A stretch of 64,000 nt of DNA. Origin: Klebsormidium nitens (Eukaryota; Streptophyta; Klebsormidiophyceae; Klebsormidiales; Klebsormidiaceae). The stretch spans positions 186,001-250,000 of the forward strand of contig DF236982.1 in assembly GCA_000708835.1 (NCBI GenBank), in the 5' to 3' direction. A program made the translations under genes and the position numbers. The notes under the pieces were generated by a model. The model was given only the letters and a program-made list of their open reading frames with translations, was not told where the DNA came from and did not search any database. Position 1 is the stretch's first letter. Each line of letters starts with the position of its first letter. Below, piece after piece: positions 1 through 12,555 of the stretch.

Positions 1-315
1 CAGTAGCACGGTTGCAGTTCTCGTGGAGCGCGCACTACGAAATCAGAAAATAATCCCTAATTAAGTCTCCGAGTCAGGTTTTTTGCGCGGACGTTTAAAG
101 CAGTCAAGAGGCGTAGAAAATTTCAAGACGACAAAGCAAAGCGGGAAAGTCTTGCTTCCGAAACTCTTCAATTCGTTACGCTGCACTTGGATGCCTCCGA
201 TTTGAACCACTGCAGGAGATGCTGACAAGTGCTTTGCCAGCTCGGCCCAAATCAAGCGGCCAAGCTAGAGCAAAATAACATTCCTCATTTGTGAAAATTG
301 AGAGGAATGATTTAC

Positions 316-2608
316 CCGGGGAGTCGTCCCCTGAGTGGCAGCAGTCTAGAACGACGACGCCCCACACTCCGGGGCGGAAGTTGTGGATCAGGTCCTTGAA
401 CTCCTCCTGTCCAATGTAGTTGTCAAAGCCGTCGTTTTTGGACACCTTCACGTCCGAAGGGCAAAGGATCTCCTTCAGCCCGTCCCATTCTTCACCGGTT
501 GAGTCTGGGGCCTGGATTATAAAGAAACTTACGGTCCTCAGAAGGTGCCAGGTTTATATATTTGGACTTTATTTTGAACTTCTCACCGAGGTTGCAACAG
601 ATTGTTTGACTATCTAAAAGCCTTTAGGTTGTCCAATGACACTACCTGCATGTTCTTTCTCACTGCAGCCGGCCCTTTCAAGTTCTTTGCATGGATTATA
701 GAGAGCTGCGCTGCTGCTGCAAGTATTACCAAAATGGAACACAAGGAGCTGGTCAAATTCAAGGAGGAGCCAACCGAAAAAAGCTTGAAGTCTGGACTCC
801 GATCTTTGAACTTTGAAAATGGATTGAACTTCTTCCATGATTTGCCTTGGTAGGATTGCACGCACGCAGATCCAAGCAAAGAAACTTGGCTGAGATTCAA
901 GGCAAACAGATCCAAAGCTGAAGAATATGTATGAATGCCTGCATTTTTTGAAAGTACAAGTCTCGAAGCAAGGGGACCAGGTTGAAGGCAGTGTCTATAT
1001 CTGCATAAGGCATGACGTCATGGTGGCTGCATGGATTCTAGGGGTACTCTATCTCTGTAAGAGGCGTTACCTGAGCGCCATGGCCACTGCAAAAGGGAGA
1101 AGACGGCTTCTGTTAGTAGCAGACAGCAGGATAATGCAGCACAAGCTCAGTGCAGCTTGAACCTCCATCTTCATCAAGAAGAGCATACAACGTTGAATGG
1201 CAAGCTGACATTTGTTTCATCTACTCTTACTTTGGAACCAGATCGGAGCAGCCAGAACGTACCAGCGTCATGCACCTCACAGACACGATGATAGTCCCTC
1301 AAACAGGCGCTCTTACTGGCAGAGCCCGAATGCAACAATCAGGCAAACAAGCACCTGGTCCATTAAGCTGGCCTTTGTGAGTATGATTATACCTTCAATT
1401 TTACGAGGGGGGTGTCACTGTGCAGAAAACACTTTTTTTTTGGGCGCTTCTCAGAAGTTCAGGGCCCTTTTACCGTCCCCTCTTCCCATCCCTAAATGTC
1501 AGTCCAGGCTCTCACCTATAGTGAAAGTATGCAATATCCCCCTCCTCGCTGTCTTCAACGAGCTGGTTCAGGTACCGCAGAATGTTAGCTTTTGTTGGCA
1601 GCGCTTGTGGCCGCGAGAAGGGGCCCGCATCTGCTAACACCTGCAGCATTACAGAAGACCAAACATGTTCAGAGGAACAACTGTAAGCAATGCTTTGATT
1701 GCATCATCAGCATTCTGAGCTGCACGCATTGCTGCACTGAGAGCCGCGCTAAGTCCAACAATCTCATATCAAGCAGCCTCAAAGTAGGGCAGAATGTGGT
1801 AAGACTGCAGTCATCCCCCACACAGACTAGATCCTTGACAATGGTTCATTTGTGCTCATGTTGGAGCTCGTTCTTGGCCAGAACAAAAGGCAATATTGGA
1901 GGTAGAATGATCCCTCATTGAAGCTCAAATACCAAAATACGCCTCCCCACTTAAGCTTGTGTAATTGCAATGTACTCAGCATTCCATGCCTTCAAAGATC
2001 TTTCCTGACTGTTTTCTCTAAAATGCCTCTGCGCTTCTTCATTCTAGCAGCCTCTTTCAGTTTTTGTGGGGCGTGTGAATCTGATTCGCCTTGAAGCCTG
2101 GCTGCATCTCTTTGCCAGCAGCCACGCAAAGCCCTTAATAGGCCTGGTGCTCTCTTTCAAGTATCCAGGTCAGACCCCTAGTGCCAGCATTATGGATGAT
2201 ACTGCCGCTCTCCAATATGAAGTCTCTTAATGCAACTAAGTGAAAGCTTTCTGCTGCCGTTGGGCCAGCTCAACATCATGGATCTTCATACTTTGCCACA
2301 TGACAACACACTTGATCAATCGTGGAATCGAAAAATTTCTTAGCACTCACCATAATGTTGCTCCCCTCAAAGCCGTACACACTTGTCAGCAGCTCAAGCG
2401 CCAGCTCCACGTCCTTCGTGCACCCATAGAGTCGTGGTATTCCACGATCGGATTGTACATAGTTCACAGCCACCAAAAGGGCCCGCCGCCGGCCCTTGTA
2501 TTGTGCTGCCAGCTTTTCCAGCTGGCTCCCACCCAAGCCAGCTGTGTCGCTGACGAATGAAGCTAGCTCGCGGGACCCAAAGGTACGAGTGGAGGTGAGA
2601 CCCGGCAT
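316..2608 (-). CDS. Metacaspase (caspase-like cysteine protease), 3' end unresolved
   Basis: Four exons can be joined in frame on the minus strand: 2608-2351, 1640-1516, 1086-1071 and 511-316. The first contains the beta-strand and helix typical of a metacaspase p20 start (RRALLVAVNY, then YGCTKDVELALELL). The second encodes PTKANILRYL and ends in AYFHYS. The third is a 16-bp microexon giving GHGAQ with the catalytic histidine. The fourth encodes the CPSD segment and VVVLDCCHSGDD, which holds the catalytic cysteine. These are the paired His and Cys of Arg/Lys-specific clan CD proteases, involved in protein turnover and cell death in plants and algae. Every junction is GT-AG and phase-consistent. 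The last exon ends in phase 1 at a GTAAAT donor, and the following exon (perhaps in 61-260, where VSISCSG may correspond to the small-domain strand) is not secure. The start ATG at 2608 is the first in frame but upstream exons are possible. Confidence 0.85.
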
Positions 2609-5149
2609 GTCTATGTCAGCACTCAGTTGCTGATACTTGGAACTGCCGGGGGGGATGGCCCAGGGACTCCCGCTAGGTGGATAGATATTTCCACCAGTTG
2701 AGAGAGAGACTTACTGAATCGAGGTATGTATGAGCAGGTTTATTGCGGGGACCATTCTAGCTGCGCAGGGAAAACAATCGACGACTGGAGGCTGCCAGAG
2801 GCTCAATAAAAGGCTTTAGCTCACGTCGTTGAGGAAGCTATATATCCTGCATGGTCAACCAGATTGAACCAAACCAGGCTGCTTTGCTTCGAAAGGTATG
2901 AAGTCCGTCAGTTCACCCAATGTGACCTGGTAGCTAGGTACCGATGTAAAGCTGCTTGCAGATCCCGAGTTGAATACCTACCTTGCCTGAGACTCAGAGC
3001 CCGCTTGTAATGCCCTGTTACAAGGAGGAAAAACCTCAGAGGATTGGAAGCGCCGGCTGAGTCCCGTCACCATTAGCATTGGTAATTAGAAGCTGCAACT
3101 GCCAGTGCAACCTTAGGAGCACTGCGATTGGACAGTGCCGCTGCGGAGCCCTTCCAAAGCCTCCGGCTGTCGAAACTGAATTAGGCAGTCAGAGCGTACG
3201 CTCGTGGTGCCGGCAACAGAAGTTCGGAACCGTCGATCGATGGGGGCAGCCCCCAACTTCAACCCTCCGGACCATCCGATGGAGGTCGCATTTATTGCTC
3301 TTTGCCAACCGCAAAGTCGGTCCCTAAATTTCGCCGGCGACTTTTGCACGACGCGTTTCCGAACTTTTGCTTTGACACATTCGCCCAGCGGTCGGTCAAA
3401 AGACCCGTTGTGTCAAGAGACCCAAAACGGGCGTACTGACGGTAGGGCGTACGATCACTATCTTATGGTGTGGACACTGGATACGTTCCGATACAATGTT
3501 TACCGTACATATGTATATTTCTCGATTTCATTTGAAAATTAGATCCAGGTTAAGTCGTTGTTGACGAACAAAAGTGCCCGGGAGAAGGGTTGGGTACCTT
3601 GGGTTGGTCTGGGGGGTTTTCGGCTTAACGGCCAGGTGAGAGTGGGAATGCGAGTCGCGACCCAGGTCAAAGTGTTGATTTCAGTTTACGGTTGTTAAAT
3701 GCTGTGCCCCGAGCATGTTTCTTATTACCAAGAGGCTCGGTAAGTGAAGTACCGAATCGGGAATTACCCCGCGCTGGGAACAGCATGACGTCATTGTTTC
3801 AACTGGCCCTCGTCGACGTTGGCCGCTCAGTTAATGCGCTCAATACGCGAGGGCGACGCCATCGAAGATCGGAGGATCGGTCTAGCGTAACTGCTGCTCT
3901 AATATTCTCTTGGTTTTTTTATCAGCTCGAGCCTCGGATACCGAGGTATTAAATATTGGACGGGTTGGTTACGTAGTATTAAGAGGTTTGGATAAGCGGT
4001 GTGCGGAGGGGGCAGATTCTTGGGTTGAGTGAGTTCTTTGTGTTGACCTTTTTCTTGGATATATTACAATAGCAGAGAAATTCGATCAGGAGGGCTATAT
4101 TTTGAATTGGGTCACAAAACTTAGGGTTACGGTAACACGTCAAGACTCAAGAAAGCTTTTCGATCTCCCTTCGATGTTCCTTCGTTGCAAGTTGTACCGT
4201 ACGGTATCGATCCGGAACGGAAGGCCCTAGCTCAGGCTGCTCAGCGACGGCAATGCATTATGGATGTCATAGGTATATACAAGTACGGTAATGAGGTACT
4301 CAAGTTTAGATCCACTAAATCCACCGACTTCTGTGAGTAGCAGTGACCCGTACATCTTCTGAATGACCAATCAGAAGCGTTTCAGAACGGAGGACAAACG
4401 GATCTTCCGGATAACGTCATCCAAGGAAGAGTTCTCGGGGTACATCGCCCTAATGTGAAGGACTTTTTCTCGACTCGGGTTTGCAGTGTTGCACTCTCTT
4501 CTACAATCTAGGATAGGTAGTCAGCAGCGTTCCAACATTTGTGTGGTCGCTGATCGATGGTTGCGGTATCCGCAAACGTACGTACGTAAGGTGACGGAAT
4601 ACCCTTGAGGTATTACTCAATGTTGCAAGGTCAAGGCATTGATCGCGGGATTTCATCCGCGGTACTGTCATAACGCCATCGGAGCCGTGCTCTAAATGCC
4701 GGTCGCGGCCCAATAGCAGTACGTGCACCACCGCTCCCTCCGCGCTACCGATTCCCTAACGTCATGATCAGTGACATTCACTGCTTTCTTTTGGTGCAAG
4801 CCGAGCTGTCGCTGCAAGCGCAGCCTTCGCTTGGAGAATCGTTGCCCTTCATACTTTCTGATTGGATAGCAAGATCCTGCCCCAATCTCCCTTAGACCAA
4901 TCTAGGCAACGCCTGGGAAGCTCTTCTAGCCGGTCAAACGGGTCCACTTGGGACGTCATGTCTTCTTGTCCAACACCTCACAGGCGCTGCACATTTTCGT
5001 CCTTTCCATGTGCAAACGGGCATGCAAAGATCCACATTGAGCAGACGTCCCGCAAGAAATACTACCAGCATATCTTTACATCCTGCTAGGCTTCCATTTT
5101 CTGACACCCCAACGTTCCCGCTTCTCTCGTTCTAACACCACGCTCACCA
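2609..5149. other. Gene-poor stretch
   Basis: I see no open frame here that resembles a known protein or keeps plausible splice phase. The sequence is moderately AT-rich with scattered TACG words. A stretch near 3959-4040 weakly recalls the GT-rich core of the dispersed element described elsewhere (GGACGGGTTGG, then GTGTGCGGAGG and TTGGGTTGAG), but its ends are not recognisable. Upstream exons or the promoter of the metacaspase should lie in the first few hundred bases, and the promoter of the next gene at the far end. Confidence 0.5.
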
Positions 5150-8100
5150 ATGGCGTTCAACACGTCCAGCCCGGGCAAGAGCTGCGCCCGAGATCTCACC
5201 GAAGTCAACGGCAGCAGCCTCTTCCGAGACTTTGATCCATCCGCTTTCTCTCGTTCAGTCAAAAGTCGGGCCGCAACGTCGACTTCCCGGGGGGCGAGTG
5301 CATGGACTCCCCAGTTTCTGCCAGCAGACCCCGCAAATCGGGGGGGTGGCAGCAGGGGGGTGGAAGCGGCAGGGCCTCCAGCTGTGCTGGTCCCCACCAC
5401 CAGCGACCAACTGGGTAACGTGCCCAAGATGCACCTGCGGCGGCTGCTGGCAACAGCTGGCGCACAGGGGTTGGACATTGTTTGCCAGCTGGCGGACACG
5501 GACGGGGGACCTGTCACCAACGACCTGTACCGGGATGTGAGACGCCTGCGCCGATTCATCTGAATGTAGACCTGGCTGATTTGATCCTGCAAGTGGCCAT
5601 CTAGGAGGGGCCCACTGGCAGATGTATGAACTTACTCAAGGATTTTCCACTGCTGTGACATTTCTCTTCATTCTTATTTGACACATCTGCAATGCATCTT
5701 CTTGCGGATCTGTAACTCGCCCAGAAACTTTTGAAAATGCAATGCCAGTTTCCTGATTGACAGTATTTGGTACAATTTTTGACCACCTTTGGTCCTTGAC
5801 CTGCTTCCGTGGCCATTGTCTGGATGAACTTAGCATCGCGCTTTGACGTAGGCCTGATTGCCTTTCTCGGGAGTTGCTGCCTTGGGCCCCCATCCCAGCC
5901 TGGTTGTTGATGTTGATTTCAACTTTCAGGTGTCTACCATGGGTGTTGACATTATCATAGAGGATCTACGGACGGAATCTCCGCATTGAGCCTTTCGGAG
6001 GCTGAGAGATGGAGTGTGATAGACAGCGGCAAATGTTGTCCACCAAAACGTCAGGTCAGCCTGTATCACCTTGTCATGTTGTTCTGAGGGGTCGCATACT
6101 AGTGCCAGAATATACATGGGCTTGTGACCACTCCGTTCCACTGCACAGGTTGCGAACCGCCTCTAACATCTTTGTCTCCATGTGCCAGCTGGCAAAACTC
6201 GGTGGTTTGGATGCCGTACAAGCAGCTGCGTCTCTTCTGGGGGACGACAACTGCCTTGCCAAAGTCAACGCTACCCCCACCCGTGCAGCCCGCGGCGTCA
6301 AGCTTTCTGCAGATGACATTGGCCTGGGTGATCAGGCTGCCGTCGATGAGAGCATCAAGGTACTCAAACAAGCCCTGTCTCTGAAACCTCCAAATGTCAA
6401 GTCTTTGCAGTACTGAGGTGATAGATTCGGAAGTTTTGGGATTTCGGTGTTTGAAAGCTCAACCCCTGCAGATAACATCGGCCTCGGTGATCAGGCTGCC
6501 GTCGATGAGAGCATCAAGGTACTGAAAAAGTCCAGCTCTGAGAACTCCTTGCAGTTCCTGGATCCAAAGGATTCCGCCATATGTACTTTGGAGGCCCAAC
6601 CCCTCAACCTTGAGATCAAAAGGCCGCCTCTTGTTGATATGGGGCTTTGCTAAAAAGATATGTGGAATCTGCACGAGTCTAATGCAGATTAGTTGGCCAC
6701 ATCAATGTAAAAGAAATGGCAGCCCCTTTGGCTTGTGAGTAGAAGGCAGAGGGAACGAGTGGGAGGGTACTTGGGCGCTTAGGCTGCAGCGATGCCAAAC
6801 ACATGATGTACTATTTGGAAGAGCTCAAGGTTTGCAAAAGCTGGCTATCGAATGGATACATGGGTTGCCACAACAGCATCGTTGTAGTTTACATGAATGA
6901 CCCTGGTGCTCTTGGATTAGAGCTCTGGTCATACGGACAGCTTGAGCAAATAATTATGGAAGGGGTTGACCTCCAGCTTCAAAAAGTCTCATATATACCT
7001 CTGGCACTTGTCAACAGCCTGCTCCGCTGCTTGCCAAGGAGGACATTTGATGAAAGACGAAAATACCACACAATCGTGAATATGTTTGGTCAAATCTGGG
7101 GCTTTGCTCTGCTGGGAGAGCATACAAAGATGGGCTCTTCCCGTTTCCTTCTAGGAGAGGGGAAAGAGAGGTTCAGAAAAACGAGAGCTTGATAACACAG
7201 CAGCAAACGATGCGTCTCGTCGGCTGCTGGCTGGTTGGGTGATTTATCTTTCTTCTCCGTTTCGCACCGACCCCTCAGCCTGCAGCAGACTGCTTGTCTC
7301 AGGAGAGTACGGACTTTCCTCCGGCAGAGCCCGGCTCAACCTGGGACGTCCAAACGTTTGGTTTCCGCCTCTTTCTTTCACAGAGGCGGAACAACTTTCC
7401 TTCAACATCAGAAGATCCCCTCTCGTAACCAAACACGTTCGTCCGTTTTTCGCAGAGGCTGGCTCAGCTGGGGGGCGTTGATCTGGTTGCGAACATGGCA
7501 ACGGCCACACCTGAGATGCGAGCAATTGATAAGAACCTCCGCGACCTTTCCAAAGCGATAGGGGTGAGTCCGGCGCCCCTCAATCCTCACTAAGTCTGTC
7601 AACGGAAATTTCCATGACGTACCAAGGACCGTGGACTTCAGGTTCATGACACAGTCATAAAAGAAAAGGCCTAGCGAGACCGAAACGCACACGCTCTCTT
7701 AACGAACCTCAGTGCTGTCAGCCGTTCTCCCGAGTTACAATTTCATTCATTTCTGACTCGCTTTTTCCCTCCAGCCCCAACCTCCTTTCCTTTATGGCCG
7801 CTCGGTTGAATATTCTGTCTTCCAAACTGTTCCTCCTAGCACTGGTCTTTCTCGCTTTTGTTCTGTATCAGTTACAAACCCAAGCGAGTTCCCCGACTCC
7901 GCGATGTTTCCCTTTCAGCTCGTTTAGACTGTGCTTGTGAGTCACAAAATTGCTACATCTTGTCTTTCCGTCCTACAAACTTAAAGAAACTGCCTCGGAT
8001 TGTCCCACTGTTTCCTTCTTTCCTTGACTCGCAGGATGTGTCTCTTAAGAGATCCCAATTTTTCCTTGTCCTGCCTATTTATGTCCTACTGCTCAATCCG

Positions 8101-11100
8101 TCCACGTGTCGAGGCTAGCGCGCCTTCTTGTGTAAGCTAAACGTCTTTTTGATATCTCCAGTGTTTGAGGGCAAACGTCAATCTGGATATTCCGGGCCCT
8201 GAAACTCTCCGAACAACTTCTCAGCTCTTCACGGTCCCTTCACCTCTAGTCCCTCAAATCCAATCCTTGTCTCCGGTTCTTTTATCATCCGTATCTTGGC
8301 CCGTGACCCTCCAAATGATGGTCCGCGCAAACCTCGGACTGCCCTTCGCATTTTGCGGCACCCCTGTCGGCAACCCCGATGCTGTCAAAACACTCTCCGG
8401 AGGGCCGGGTCCTAGGAGAAGCCACTTTTAGAAACTCCTACGTACAGTAACAAATCCCTGTTTGAACCCTCTTCTCCTCAGGCGGACCTCGGGCTGCCCC
8501 CCCAGACCCGCGGCACGCCCGCCGGCGTGCCCGATGACGTCAGACTGACGCTCCAGCAGGCCGGTTTGGGCGCCCTATCGGACGGCGCCAGTTGGGCGCC
8601 CGGGGGAAAGGGGTCCGTGGACCGCGTGCTCGCGACGGTGGGCCCTGCTGGCGCGGAGATCGTGCGGCTCCTCGCGGAGGAGAAGAGCGCCGTGAGCGAC
8701 GCCAACAAAAACGAGGCCCTCGCCAACATTGCGGCGCTGGGCGGGGTGGAGGGGCTGCACGCGGCCGCGATCGCGACAGGGGACAGAGGTGGGGGGACTC
8801 CGACTGAGCACTAAAAGCGTTCCGCCCTTGTTTGGCAATCGACGCTACTGTAATCTATCCTTCAGCGTGTTCTGAGGAATGGTTCTTGGCGGGCGCGGAT
8901 TGAGCTGTCGACAAATTTGGAGATTCCTTCGACAGATCCTGCTTTCGTTAAAACCACCGTCAAGCGATGTACCATGCGTCGCTGTTGGTGCCATCCGAGC
9001 GCCCCTCCACCGCTGATCGCACGGTCTCAATAACAGTGTTCAACTTCAGAAGGCAGGCTTTTCCGGTTTTTCTGTTCCTTTCAACCCTGACTTTCCGATC
9101 CGCTCTTCTTCTCCGGCTTTTCTTCATGCCTCATCTTTGACCCATGACCGTTTTATGTCTCGTTCGCTGGCAGGTCTTTTCGGCGACATCTTTGGTGGGG
9201 TCGCAAACGTCGGTCTAGGAATCCTGCAAGGCGGTTTGACCGGCGGTCTCCCGGGCGCTCTCATGGGGGGCGCCGGGGCAGGCGTCAACCTAGTTGGCAG
9301 CCTGATCGGCAACCGGGACATCGACACGGGGGACGCGGTCAGGGAGAGCAACGTCGTGCTCGCCAACCTAGTTGCCGCGGCCGGGCCCCGGGGGATCCCC
9401 CTGGTCGCCGAACTGCAGAAGACAACCGACGACGCCAAGATTGGGCTGGCATACCAGGCGAGGCTCTGAGGCTGCCGCTCTTTTGTTTCTTATTGGTTTG
9501 GGAGTTGTGGGGTTTGGAAACTCGGGATCCGGAGACTCTAGACTTCCAGGTTTCGGAGGCTTTGGGGTGTCAGAAATTCCGTAAATACTGCCGAAATCTG
9601 CCATGTGGACGCGAAGAATCTTTGTGGGGATCCCTAATTAGTTCCAAGCCGGAGTCGAGGTGCGGCGTGGCGCATTCAGCCTGTTTTACGAAGATTTCGT
9701 AAGCCTTTCTGGGGAGTCTGACCCTTTGGAAAATCTCATACTGGCGCTCTATCTTGCTTTGCTGCGTGTTGCATCAAGATATGAAAACTCGGGTGGTTCA
9801 GCTGAAACATCTGTCCAGAAAAAGTACGCGCTCCACACCCGGACCCCCTTTAACCCCAAACTAACCAACCGTACCCCGGGTGCATCTCTTCTTTCACTTG
9901 GCTCTGGGTTCACTCAAAAGACACGAGAGCTGCTCCTTGATTACCGTGACTCTTGTTCTCACCGTTCACTCTTCTCGGCAGCGCTTGGCGTATCTTGCGG
10001 GCGACGCCGCCCCGAGCGCGGTCGCGGCCGCGGCGCAACTTTCCGGCGACCGCGGCCTGCTGGACATGCTGAAAACTTCCGCCGGAAAGGCTGGCAGCTG
10101 GGCCGCCAAGACCGGGACGACGCTCGCCAAGGACGCCGCCAAGCAGGCGTTGAACGGAGCGCTCGACGCGTTCAACAGCGGGGCCACGTGGCAAGACTCG
10201 CTGCAGGTACTTTCTCATGTTCCAAATCTTCGTTTTATCATTTTGCAACTAGATGGTGTGGTTCCGTTGATTTGGAAGGAGATAATACTGCGCGTGTGTT
10301 ATGAGGAGAGACTATGAGGCAAAAACACGACTATGGGGTTACCAGTATCGCATGAATTTGTGGAGTGGTGTCTAGAATAGAATCTCGCAGAATCAGGGCG
10401 ACGCAAGTGGGATCCAACTCGATACAATCGGTAGATCCTGGCAAGCTGACGTGCGATCCCAAAATGTTACTTAGTAAACGGACGCATGTACCATTGCTTA
10501 CGTATAAGCTGACGATCGAGCTCAAAACTCGCAGCACATGCAGTCGCCTTCGGTCCACACAGAACAACATCCCAACCCTGAGCATTCCGCTGCTTCCGTC
10601 TTTCAGGCGGGCTTCGTTCGCGCCAAAAGCGATTCCGTCGCCGGAAAAGCCGGAAGCGCGGCCGTGGACTTCGTCGGCGGCGGGTCCCGGGGGGTGGACC
10701 GCTCCCGTTCCGCTCGCGCTCCCGATTCCGGTCCCGGAAAAGACCTCACCGACGACCAGCGGAGCGCCCTGCAGCAGCTGGAGAACCACCCCGAGATCAG
10801 CCCGGTACGCAGAAGCTCAATAATAAGCTGACGAAACATGATTTAGTCTTAACCTGAATTGCGTGGTACGTGCACCGTATGGGACAGTTAAGCGGAAGGG
10901 TCATTCATCTTGTCGTTTGAATAATCTCAATGCAACAATGGTAGGCCGACGTTTCCCGGTCTTAAACCCGAGCGCTTTGCGACCTTGTGGATCTCAACAC
11001 CGGCCCTTTTAACACCGCATGCACACAGGGCGCATTTTCTTCGAACAGGAGCCGAAGCGTGGCCGGACCCGAGGTTCCGCTCCGGAAAAGTGGCGGACGA

Positions 11101-12555
11101 ACTGGAACTAGGCCCCGGGTCAAAGCCGGTTCTCGGCGAATAGGAACCGGTTCCTGCACTTCGGAGCTTGAACCAGGGCCTAGCTCCGTTCCGACCCCCG
11201 ATTTTCCGGAGCGGAAGCTCCGCTTTGGCCCCGGTTCGGCTCCTTTTTGGAGCCAGGGTGCCATGTGATGGGTCTCAGAAATGTATGCCAGGCTGTTCGA
11301 CCGAAAGAGTTTCGAAAGGCTTCAGCTTTAAGATTCGCCCAATCTTAATCGGGTCGTTTTGAGACCACCCTGACCTCAACCCTGGGTCTCAAATGGGGCT
11401 TTTGGTTCGTACGGTTTACTCGTGGGCTCTGAAGAAGGAACTTCGTACTAGCATGGTCAATGGCGCACCCAAACTGCGTCTCCCGGTATGCGTGACTGAG
11501 CGGGCGCCGAGAGAGCTAAGTAGAGGGGGAGCATCACGTCCTCCTCCTTAACTCTCCTAGAAGCTTCATTAAACTCTTCTTTCTTCTTGGTTAGAAAGGG
11601 GCGAGCTCGCGTGTAGGGGGTGAGGGGGTGAGGAGGTGCAGGGGGAATGACGTCTGGCGAACTTATTTGGCACCTCCGAACACAGCGAGCTTTCGTTTGA
11701 GCTGCCCAATCTTGATCTCCGTTACACTAAGCTTGCTGTTGCGAGGTTCCACACGCGAACGACGCCAGTTTCGAGCACTAACCGACTAACTCAATCACAA
11801 GTCTGGTGCACGTCATCTCAGCGGCTTCAAAAGCAGGCCTCAGTCGCTCTGGCGACCAGCCCCGAGTCATCCGCGGAACGCCTACAAAACCGTGCCCGAA
11901 TCTAAGTCAAGCTGGCTTCACAAAGCTGTCTCTGCCCGCAACAGGTCCAAGATCTGTCGCTGCTTCCTACTATTTTTGACATCTGAAACCTTGCTAAGAA
12001 TCGTTGCCAGAAACTTTTCTTCCTGTCTTCGCAGCTGGGCCCGCAACAGGCTTACAATTTAAGGCCTCCCTCTAACCCGGATCTAACCTCATCGTACGAA
12101 AACGGGTTTCCAATGAAGGCTGCTGATAAGCCAATCAACAATATCCAACTCTAGGTCTCGCGTCGCCGCAGCCACCTCTGAAGCTGGCCCACTTTTTGGA
12201 GACCAGCCGCAGGCTAACCCAGCAACTAACCAACTTCCACAAGCCCGAAAAGTTCCTGATGGTCCTGATTACCCCGACTTCTTTTGTGTCGCCGCAGCTA
12301 CTCCTGAAGCAGGCCTACGTGTTGGCGACCAGTTCCGAGTCGGAGCTCCTCCCGGGCACCCGGAGCATGATCCAGGGCGCGCTGATCGGCAAATTAGGCA
12401 TGGCGGCAGGGGAGCCCATCGTCGAGGCGCTGGAGAACCGGGCGTACCTCGGCAACGACGACGACGCGACCGGGAAGGTCTCCCGGGCGATCGGTGGGGG
12501 GCGGTCCACCAGCCGGAGCCTGACCGGGGGAATGGGCACACTTACCTTTGGTTGA
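5150..12555 (+). CDS. Unrecognised protein with repeated Leu/Gly/Ala helical motif, 8 exons
   Basis: I do not recognise this family. Eight exons join in frame: 5150-5536, 6189-6359, 7456-7563, 8482-8788, 9174-9457, 9982-10206, 10607-10804 and 12298-12555, giving about 645 residues. All introns are phase 0 except the fourth (phase 1). Six exons carry variants of one motif of about 20 residues: LAKLGGLDAVQAAASLL (exon 2), LAQLGGVDLVANMA (exon 3), LANIAALGGVEGLHAAA (exon 4), LANLVAAAGPRGIPLVAEL (exon 5), LAYLAGDAAPSAVAAAAQL (exon 6), and LLATAGAQGLDIVCQL (exon 1). Exon 5 begins with a Gly-rich stretch that could be membrane-seeking. Exon 7 is hydrophilic. Exon 5 runs into a stop at 9467-9469 unless a GC donor at 9458 is used; that junction (CAG then GCGAGG) restores phase to exon 6. 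A split into two genes at 9469 is the main alternative. The start ATG is the first in frame; earlier exons cannot be excluded. Confidence 0.6.
6460..6522 (+). repeat. Decayed copy of the 3' edge of exon 2 with its donor
   Basis: The last 50 or so bases of exon 2 and its splice donor (AAG then GTACT, exon end 6359) recur with few changes, ending at 6518. The copies are 159 bp apart. The copied peptide reads NIGLGDQAAVDESIK in both. The upstream AG before this copy would put it out of phase with exon 2, so it is more likely a remnant than a cassette exon. Confidence 0.8.
8322..8402 (+). repeat. Decayed copy of the 5' edge of exon 4
   Basis: The intron before exon 4 contains a degenerate version of that exon's first 24 or so codons: NLGLPFAFCGTPVGNPDAV against DLGLPPQTRGTPAGVPDDV in the real exon. 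The offset is about 157 bp. There is no good acceptor in front of the copy. Confidence 0.75.
11049..11243. mobile_element. Long inverted repeat (foldback/MITE-like)
   Basis: Two arms of roughly 80-90 bp, each beginning GAGCCGAA at its outer end, are inverted around a short centre near 11139. Both arms share GAGSTTCCGCTCCGGAAAA and CTAGGCCC blocks at matching distances. The element sits in intron 7 of the unknown gene. No clear target-site duplication is visible. It has no coding capacity of its own; the frames open on both strands are a by-product of its GC-rich symmetry. Confidence 0.7.
11810..12240 (+). repeat. Decayed copies of the intron 7 / exon 8 acceptor junction
   Basis: The start of exon 8 (acceptor at 12297, then CTACTCCTGAAGCAGGCC) is preceded by degenerate copies. 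One has its acceptor-like CAG at 12171 (CCACCTCTGAAGCTGGCC) and another near 11821 (CGGCTTCAAAAGCAGGCC, followed by TCTGGCGACCAGCCCCGAGT). A weaker third may start near 12036. The nearest spacing is 126 bp. Each copy carries a potential 3' splice site. Confidence 0.75.

Noticed and set aside
3959-4045. Possible old copy of the GT-rich-core element
   Set aside because: Both core edges are faintly present (GGACGGGTTGG and GTGTGCGGAGG) but the middle and the ends cannot be aligned, so it is too weak to list.
6473-6518. Copied exon 2 edge as a genuine alternative exon
   Set aside because: Its acceptor would join in the wrong phase with exon 2 and exon 3, so inclusion would shift the frame.
9910-10248. 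Open minus-strand frame opposite exon 6 of the unknown gene
   Set aside because: It is the antisense shadow of a GC-rich coding exon and shows no protein-like features of its own.
11590-11660. G-rich stretch resembling the element core
   Set aside because: It is simple GGGGTGA-type repetition without the GTACGGGTGCGGAGCA block or inverted ends.
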